The notes under the pieces are model-generated. The model was not told the DNA's origin, ran no database searches, and saw only the letters and a program-made list of their open reading frames with translations. Below are positions 5,618 through 9,780 of a stretch of 9,780 nucleotides of DNA, piece by piece. Source of the stretch: Haemophilus parainfluenzae (lineage in GTDB: Bacteria; Pseudomonadota; Gammaproteobacteria; Enterobacterales; Pasteurellaceae). The first letter of the stretch is position 1; each line of letters begins with the position of its first letter. Made by a program: the position numbers and the translations under genes. Where the stretch lies: NCBI GenBank assembly GCA_018381425.1, contig JAGZRY010000043.1, positions 1 to 9,780 on the forward strand. The letters are read 5' to 3'.

Positions 5618-6637
5618 ACCTTGTTCTATAATCAAGAATATGAAGCAGCAAAAACACAGTTTGAAAGACTTCGTGCTTCGACTCAAAACTCTCAAGATGT
5701 TGCAGTATTTGATAAATTTATTGAAGTAATTGATAGTAAAGAAAACTGGAATTTCTCTTTTTCAACAACTTTTTTAAATGATAAAAACCTAGCAAACTCT
5801 GCGAAACAAGGGATTAAGATGGCCGTTGGTAGTGGCGAGGTAACCTACAATACGCCTCGTCAAACAGGTCAAGGTCTTGGTTTGTCTGTTGGTGCAGATA
5901 AACGTTGGAGTTTATCTAACGGAAAATACGTTGCTTTTGATAGCAGTATGAGTTCCAGATATTACTGGGATAATAAAAAATATAATGATTTAATCGGGCA
6001 TATTGGCTTAGGATACGGTTATTCTGATGCTCGTTTTAATGTGCAAGTGACACCATATATTAACAAGCGTTGGTATGGTGGTGGTTTAAATGGCGGAGAT
6101 AGCTTAAAACAATACACTGATACTTATGGTGCGAGTTTATCAATGGGATATTGGTTAAACCAAAATTTTAAATATTCTGCACTTTATAACTTTGGTTATG
6201 AACGTTATAGAAAAGAAGTTGATAAGTTAAATTACAATGGTGCAGTGCATTCTTTAACGAATTCATTGATGTTTATTCCTAGCTCAACCCAATTCTGGTC
6301 AATTTCATTAGATTTGACAAAGAAATATGCGGCTGACAGATCAAATGCTTACAATCGAATTGGTATCCGTTTAACTTGGGGACAAGAGTGGCCACTCGGT
6401 ATTACAACCAGCACAACACTTGGTTATGCAAAACGTCATTATCTTGAACAATCGTTTATAGGTATGAAACAGCGCAACAATGAATACAGTGCATCTGTGT
6501 CTCTTTGGCATGAACAATTCCACTATGCTGGTTTTACACCAAAAGTCACTTGGTCGTATAGTAAAACGAAAAGTAATATGGCGATTTATTCATACGATAA
6601 AAACCAAGTATTTATCGAAGTGGGTAAAAGTTTCTAA
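5609..6637 (+). pseudogene. 5'-truncated Slam-type outer-membrane protein (C-terminal barrel)
   Basis: This resembles the surface lipoprotein assembly modifier (Slam, DUF560) family: outer-membrane proteins with a periplasmic TPR domain and a C-terminal barrel that bring lipoproteins to the cell surface. About 340 residues remain. The first 25 or so (LAETLFYNQEYEAAKTQFERLRAS) look like the last TPR helix pair. The rest is barrel-like, with alternating aromatic and polar residues (SRYYWDNKKYND, GYGYSDARFNVQVTPYINKRWYGGG) and a terminal Phe in FIEVGKSF. Family members I know are longer by roughly 100-200 residues. The signal peptide and most TPRs are missing, because homology begins abruptly where the transposase fragment ends. 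A TTG at 5621 is the only early start-like codon and has no ribosome site. Without a signal peptide the product could not reach the outer membrane, so I call it a pseudogene. The barrel frame is intact, so truncation is probably recent. Confidence 0.82.
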
Positions 6638-6641
6638 ATGT

Positions 6642-6676
6642 AAAAAAGTTGGATTTCAAAGGAATCCAACTTTTTT
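6642..6676. terminator. Bidirectional terminator between the Slam-like gene and the glycosyltransferase gene
   Basis: AAAAAAGTTGGATT (6642-6655) and AATCCAACTTTTTT (6663-6676) form a 14-bp perfect stem with a seven-base loop, with A and T runs on either side. It serves two converging genes. Confidence 0.88.
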
Positions 6677-6700
6677 ATTATCGACAATATTTGAAATAAT

Positions 6701-7459
6701 TTATTTCTGCTCTCTTTCCCATAAATCAGCATACTTCACAAAGGTGGAGTGGGCTGAAAGTACCGCAAGCAGAAAACCTTGTTTTCCATCTAAGAAACCG
6801 GCTTTTAAAATGTACATTTTGACAAAGCACCCGATGGCATGACTGACACCTTGCCATAAGGTTGCTTTTTTACCTTTAGCTTGGCGTTGATCTGCCCAAG
6901 CTTTGGCGTAGCCCGCAGATTTCACCAAATAGTGATGAATGCTTTTATAAGTGAAATGCTCTAGATCTCCAGTTAATTTCTGTACTTTCGTGTTTTCAGG
7001 ATAAACCACTTTTTCATGTACCAGAGAATCATTATATCCTGCATAATTTGTGCGATATAAACGCACCACATAATCGGGGTACCAACCCGAATGACGAATT
7101 TTACGTCCAAACACTTCACTCACCCGAGGAATATCATAAACCGTATTTGGCGCATCTTGTTGAACCGCTTGTTGAATGGATTCACGCAGTTTTGGTGTGA
7201 CACGTTCATCGGCATCTAACCACAAAACATAATCACTGGTGACATATTGTTGTGCGCGTTGGCGTTGTTTGCCAAAACCAGGCCAATCAGAATGTGAATA
7301 AAACTTTGCACCATATTGTTCCGCAATTTTTTGGGTGTTATCAGTACTGCCTGAATCGACAATAATGATTTCATCTACCCAATCTTTTACAGTATCAAGA
7401 CATTGAGCAAGATCTGCCGCTTCATTTTTGACAATCATGGCAACGCTAATTGTTGGCAT
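6701..7459 (-). CDS. lgtF: Family 2 glycosyltransferase, LgtF/WaaE type (LOS inner core)
   Basis: This 252-residue protein is a GT-A fold family 2 glycosyltransferase. It opens with [18 protein letters not shown] and has the nucleotide-binding [11 protein letters not shown] (about 32-42) and the metal-binding DAD in LWLDADERV (Asp82, Asp84). The acceptor-side motif [12 protein letters not shown] is typical of the WaaE/KdtX/LgtF group, and SLVHEKV follows. The C-terminal 60 residues are rich in aromatic and hydrophobic residues, consistent with membrane association. In H. influenzae, LgtF adds the first glucose to heptose I of lipooligosaccharide and, as I recall, lies next to kdtA/waaA as here. 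The exact sugar and linkage are inferred from that. Start: the ATG (complement of 7457-7459) follows AAGGA (complement of 7467-7471) at good spacing. It is transcribed away from waaA, and the 61-base gap must hold both promoters. Confidence 0.9.
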   Translation of the reverse strand: MPTISVAMIVKNEAADLAQCLDTVKDWVDEIIIVDSGSTDNTQKIAEQYGAKFYSHSDWPGFGKQRQRAQQYVTSDYVLWLDADERVTPKLRESIQQAVQQDAPNTVYDIPRVSEVFGRKIRHSGWYPDYVVRLYRTNYAGYNDSLVHEKVVYPENTKVQKLTGDLEHFTYKSIHHYLVKSAGYAKAWADQRQAKGKKATLWQGVSHAIGCFVKMYILKAGFLDGKQGFLLAVLSAHSTFVKYADLWEREQK

Positions 7460-7475
7460 ATTTTGATCCTTTTTT

Positions 7476-7506
7476 TGCTATACTAGCCGAAGTTTTTGTA
7501 AGTATA
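7476..7506. promoter_or_regulatory. Divergent promoter region of lgtF and waaA
   Basis: On the plus strand TGCTATACT (7476-7484) is an extended -10 element (TGN before TATACT) for waaA. TTGGCA (7453-7458) is a possible -35 but 20 bases away, longer than ideal. On the minus strand TATACT (complement of 7501-7506) is a possible -10 for lgtF, with no convincing -35. The waaA elements overlap the lgtF ribosome site and start codon, so the two genes may interfere with each other. Start sites are inferred. Confidence 0.5.
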
Positions 7507-7520
7507 ACCGAATTTATTTT

Positions 7521-8816
7521 ATGTGGCGTTTTTTTTATACCTGCCTGATGTATCTAATTCAGCCTTTTGTGCTGCTATTCATGTTACTACGAAGTCTTAA
7601 GGCTCCTAATTATCGCAAGCGTTTAGGCGAGCGATATGGCATTTATGCGAATCTTTCTAAGCCTACACAAGATGGGCTCGTCATTCATGCGGCATCAGTC
7701 GGTGAAGTGATTGCCGCTACGCCGCTAGTAAAACGTATTCAGAAGGAATACCCGCATTTACCGATCACATTTACAACGGTCACGCCAACAGGCTCTGAAC
7801 GCGTAAAAGCGGCGTTTGGGGAAACCGTGGCGCATTGTTATTTGCCTTACGATTTACCTTGTGTCATCAATCGTTTTATTGATTTTATTCAACCTAAAGT
7901 ATTCATTGTGATTGAAACGGAACTTTGGCCAAATTTGATTGATTGTTTGGCTCGTCGAGATATTCCTTTCATTGTCGCCAATGCACGCCTTTCTGCACGT
8001 TCAGCCAGACGTTATGGCAAGGTAAAAAAACGCCTACAAAGAATGTTCTCTCAAATTAGCCTGATTGCACCGCAAGATAGCATCAGTGGAAAGCGTTATT
8101 TAGAGTTAGGTTATGAGAAAGATCGCCTTCAATTAACTGGCAATATTAAATATGATCTTGTGGTCAGTGATGAGTTACTGAAAGACATTGCAACGCTTCA
8201 TGAGAGTTGGGCGAAAGACCGTCAGATTTGGATTGCCGCGAGTACGCACGAAGGAGAAGAAGAACTCATTTTACAAGCGCATCATTTGTTACTGAAAAAA
8301 CATCCAAACTTGCTGTTATTGCTTGTACCTCGTCATCCTGAGCGTTTTAATCCTGTGGCGGATTTAATTGAAAAAGCCAACTTTAACTTTATTCGTCGTT
8401 CAACAGGTGAGATTCCTTCAGAGAATACCCAAGTGATTCTGGGTGATACCATGGGCGAGTTGATGTTGATGTATGGTATTTCAGATATTGCGTTTGTTGG
8501 CGGAAGTTTGGTCAAACATGGGGGACATAATCCTCTAGAGCCTTTGGCGTTTAAATTACCCGTTGTGAGTGGAAAGCATACCTTCAATTTCCCTGAGGTC
8601 TTTACCTCGCTCTTAGAAGTGCAAGGTGTATTGCAAATCAACTCCACAGAGAAAGCGTTAGCGGAGATTATTGATAAGTTATTGAATTCAAAAGAAGCAC
8701 GTCAGCGTTTAGGCAATGCAGGCTATGAAGTATTAATCGAAAATCGTGGCGCATTACAGCGTCTTTTAGATTTGCTTCATCCTTATTTAACCAATATTTC
8801 GGAGAACCATAAATGA
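7521..8816 (+). CDS. waaA: Kdo transferase
   Basis: WaaA (KdtA) transfers Kdo from CMP-Kdo to lipid A precursor at the inner face of the cytoplasmic membrane. The Haemophilus enzyme is known to add a single Kdo. The protein has 431 residues, the usual length. An N-terminal membrane anchor (about 3-23) precedes the GT-B N-terminal domain. That domain holds [14 protein letters not shown], with the likely catalytic base Glu62, and [10 protein letters not shown] (131-139). The C-terminal nucleotide-binding domain has [44 protein letters not shown] (HGGHNPLEP at 333-341) and [10 protein letters not shown]. The ATG at 7521 lacks an obvious ribosome site; the leader AACCGAATTTATTTT is poor. The upstream extended -10 supports a short leader. 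The stop overlaps coaD by ATGA (8813-8816), so the two are probably co-translated. Confidence 0.97.
   Translation: MWRFFYTCLMYLIQPFVLLFMLLRSLKAPNYRKRLGERYGIYANLSKPTQDGLVIHAASVGEVIAATPLVKRIQKEYPHLPITFTTVTPTGSERVKAAFGETVAHCYLPYDLPCVINRFIDFIQPKVFIVIETELWPNLIDCLARRDIPFIVANARLSARSARRYGKVKKRLQRMFSQISLIAPQDSISGKRYLELGYEKDRLQLTGNIKYDLVVSDELLKDIATLHESWAKDRQIWIAASTHEGEEELILQAHHLLLKKHPNLLLLLVPRHPERFNPVADLIEKANFNFIRRSTGEIPSENTQVILGDTMGELMLMYGISDIAFVGGSLVKHGGHNPLEPLAFKLPVVSGKHTFNFPEVFTSLLEVQGVLQINSTEKALAEIIDKLLNSKEARQRLGNAGYEVLIENRGALQRLLDLLHPYLTNISENHK
8801..8804 (+). promoter_or_regulatory. Ribosome binding site of coaD
   Basis: GGAG eight bases before the coaD ATG, inside the waaA coding end. It supports the ATGA-overlap start rather than a later one. 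Confidence 0.8.
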
Positions 8817-9289
8817 CAAGCATAATTTACCCTGGCACGTTTGACCCGATTACCAACGGGCATTTAGATATTATTGCGCGAAGTGCGGTCATTTTTCCGA
8901 AAGTTTTTGTCGCGGTGGCGGATAGTCCGAGTAAAAAGCCATTGTTCTCATTGGAAGAACGCGTCGAGCTCGTGTGTCAATCAGTCGCGCATTTACCCAA
9001 TGTGGAAGTATTTGGATTCTCTGATTTATTGGCAAATGAAATCAAAGCGAAAAAGATTACCGCCATTATTCGTGGTGTGCGTACAACAACAGATTTCGAA
9101 TACGAATTACAACTGGCTGCGTTAAACCGTTTATTAACTGATGGTGTGGATAGTTTGTTTTTCCCGCCAATAGAAAAATGGGCGTTTGTGTCTTCCACGA
9201 TTGTTCGAGAAATTTATTTGCATCATGGGGATGTGAAAGAACTGGTGCCGGAAGCCGTTTATTTAGCCTTAAAAGCACATCGTGAATGA
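8813..9289 (+). CDS. coaD: Phosphopantetheine adenylyltransferase
   Basis: CoaD joins ATP and 4'-phosphopantetheine to give dephospho-CoA, the fourth step of coenzyme A synthesis from pantothenate, in the cytoplasm. The 158 residues match the family's length. The nucleotidyltransferase signature is [15 protein letters not shown], with the GTFDP loop and TNGH (His17, the HxGH equivalent). The middle motif [18 protein letters not shown] and the C-terminal ATP-binding [12 protein letters not shown] are both intact. The start overlaps the waaA stop (ATGA) and has a good ribosome site. The coupling of waaA with coaD is widely conserved and explains the old name kdtB. An uptake signal lies at 8881-8889. 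The 3' end overlaps the following lipoprotein gene by ATGA. Confidence 0.98.
   Translation: MTSIIYPGTFDPITNGHLDIIARSAVIFPKVFVAVADSPSKKPLFSLEERVELVCQSVAHLPNVEVFGFSDLLANEIKAKKITAIIRGVRTTTDFEYELQLAALNRLLTDGVDSLFFPPIEKWAFVSSTIVREIYLHHGDVKELVPEAVYLALKAHRE
8881..8889 (+). repeat. DNA uptake signal inside coaD
   Basis: A perfect AAGTGCGGT followed by C and ATTTTT, which fits the extended Haemophilus uptake consensus (core plus AT-rich tract). It is single and unpaired, and encodes part of RSAVIF. Confidence 0.85.
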
Positions 9290-9498
9290 AAAAAACACTT
9301 CTGATTTTAACCGCACTTTTAGTGTTAACTGGTTGTGGTACGGTGGTGAAATTAATTGACCCATCGGAGAAATACACACCTTACGCGGGTGCGGCTTATG
9401 ATTTAGAGATGGCACAAAAATGGGGCTTACCTATTTTAGATTTGCCACTGTCATTTTTATTAGATACCGCATTGTTGCCTTATGCGTGGTCAAATTAA
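9286..9498 (+). CDS. Small YceK/DUF1375-like lipoprotein
   Basis: A 70-residue predicted lipoprotein. The basic start MKK is followed by a hydrophobic core and the lipobox LTGC, with Cys17 as the lipidation site, so the mature protein is about 54 residues. The following Gly-Thr does not suggest inner-membrane retention, so outer-membrane localisation is likely. The mature part contains [10 protein letters not shown] and then [18 protein letters not shown]. This resembles the closing motif of the small YceK/YidQ lipoproteins of enterobacteria (DLP.S...DT.LLPY); their role is unknown. The ATG overlaps the coaD stop (ATGA) without its own clear ribosome site, so it is probably translationally coupled. 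An uptake signal (ACCGCACTT, 9310-9318) supplies TALL in the signal peptide core. Confidence 0.88.
   Translation: MKKTLLILTALLVLTGCGTVVKLIDPSEKYTPYAGAAYDLEMAQKWGLPILDLPLSFLLDTALLPYAWSN
9310..9318 (-). repeat. DNA uptake signal inside the lipoprotein signal peptide
   Basis: A perfect ACCGCACTT, read in frame as LTALL in the hydrophobic core. This is the same coding use as at 1604-1612. Confidence 0.8.
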
Positions 9499-9511
9499 TT
9501 TGCATTAAGAT

Positions 9512-9780
9512 ATGAAACTCAATCCTCAACAACAACAGGCTGTTGAATATGTCAGTGGGCCTTGCTTGGTGCTGGCAGGCGCTGGCTCGGGCAAAACTCG
9601 CGTGATCATCAATAAGATTGCTCATTTGATTGAACACTGTGGTTATTTACCTAAACAGATCGCCGCCGTAACCTTTACCAACAAAGCCGCTCGTGAAATG
9701 AAAGAGCGTGTAGCCCATTCCATTGGTAAAGAAAAATCCAAAGGATTGATTGTTTCCACTTTCCATACCTTAGGTTTCGA
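9512..9780 (+). CDS. rep: ATP-dependent DNA helicase Rep, 3' end outside the window
   Basis: These are the first 89 codons of a superfamily 1A (UvrD/Rep) 3'-to-5' helicase, which in E. coli assists replication fork progress past protein blocks. The Q motif LNPQQQQAV is at residues 3-11, Walker A GAGSGKT at 23-29 and motif Ia [16 protein letters not shown] at about 51-66. STFHTLGF closes the window. The wording is closer to Rep than to UvrD as I recall them: Rep begins MRLNPGQQQAVEFV and has [17 protein letters not shown]. The start lies 13 bases after the lipoprotein stop, with only a weak TAAGA ribosome site. It is probably the last gene of the waaA-coaD-lipoprotein-rep run. Confidence 0.93.
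   Translation, partial: MKLNPQQQQAVEYVSGPCLVLAGAGSGKTRVIINKIAHLIEHCGYLPKQIAAVTFTNKAAREMKERVAHSIGKEKSKGLIVSTFHTLGF

Noticed and set aside
5618..5695. N-terminal extension of the transposase open frame
   Set aside because: These residues are the reverse complement of the Slam-like coding region and carry no transposase similarity.
6480..6842. A 120-codon plus-strand open frame across the end of the Slam-like gene and into lgtF
   Set aside because: It is out of frame with one well-supported gene, antisense to another, and crosses a strong terminator.
8333..9377. Minus-strand open frames opposite waaA, coaD and the lipoprotein gene, and the plus-strand frame at 8874-9125
   Set aside because: All overlap secure genes on conserved motifs and show no independent signals.
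1..9780. CRISPR array, tRNA or rRNA genes, complete insertion sequence, prophage or toxin-antitoxin genes
   Set aside because: I saw no regularly spaced repeats, no tRNA-like cloverleaf, no rRNA sequence and no intact element ends. The only mobile element trace is the transposase fragment.

Overview
The window looks like chromosomal DNA of a Pasteurellaceae bacterium, most likely the genus Haemophilus. The base composition is AT-rich, and several copies of the Haemophilus-type DNA uptake signal AAGTGCGGT / ACCGCACTT are present, two of them as inverted pairs forming terminators. The proteins (TpiA, LgtF-like glycosyltransferase, WaaA, CoaD, Rep) are all of gamma-proteobacterial type. I cannot fix the species from sequence alone.

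Left part (1-1183): the 3' part of tpiA (triosephosphate isomerase) runs off the left edge and ends at a terminator built from two inverted uptake signals. A small gene on the other strand for a DUF4298-type protein of unknown role converges on that terminator. Middle (1184-4920): an AT-rich leader with four GTAAA boxes precedes a complete 1117-residue trimeric autotransporter adhesin. It has an extended signal peptide, YadA/Hia-like head, neck, Trp-containing connector and stalk modules, and a C-terminal barrel anchor. A second uptake-signal terminator follows it.

Scar region (4921-6637): a mosaic of broken genes. In order it holds a short leader with an inverted repeat, a ribosome site and an ATG; a terminator plus the last 11 codons of ilvC (minus strand); a 57-codon piece of a second, diverged tpiA (plus strand); an internal piece of an IS3-family transposase (minus strand); and the C-terminal barrel of a Slam-type outer-membrane protein whose start is missing. 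The tpiA piece differs from the resident gene mainly at silent codon positions. It was therefore under selection elsewhere before it was broken, which points to import from a related strain or species rather than a local duplication.

Right part (6701-9780): conserved housekeeping and lipooligosaccharide genes. An LgtF/WaaE-type glycosyltransferase (minus) diverges from waaA (Kdo transferase). waaA overlaps coaD by ATGA, coaD overlaps a small YceK-like lipoprotein gene by ATGA, and the start of rep helicase follows 13 bases later. LgtF and WaaA both act on the lipooligosaccharide inner core. CoaD serves coenzyme A synthesis and Rep serves replication.

I do not see a clearly new enzymatic or defence system. 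The most unusual part is the 5.05-5.62 kb scar. After that come the CpxR-like box cluster ahead of the adhesin and the G7 tract inside the adhesin gene.
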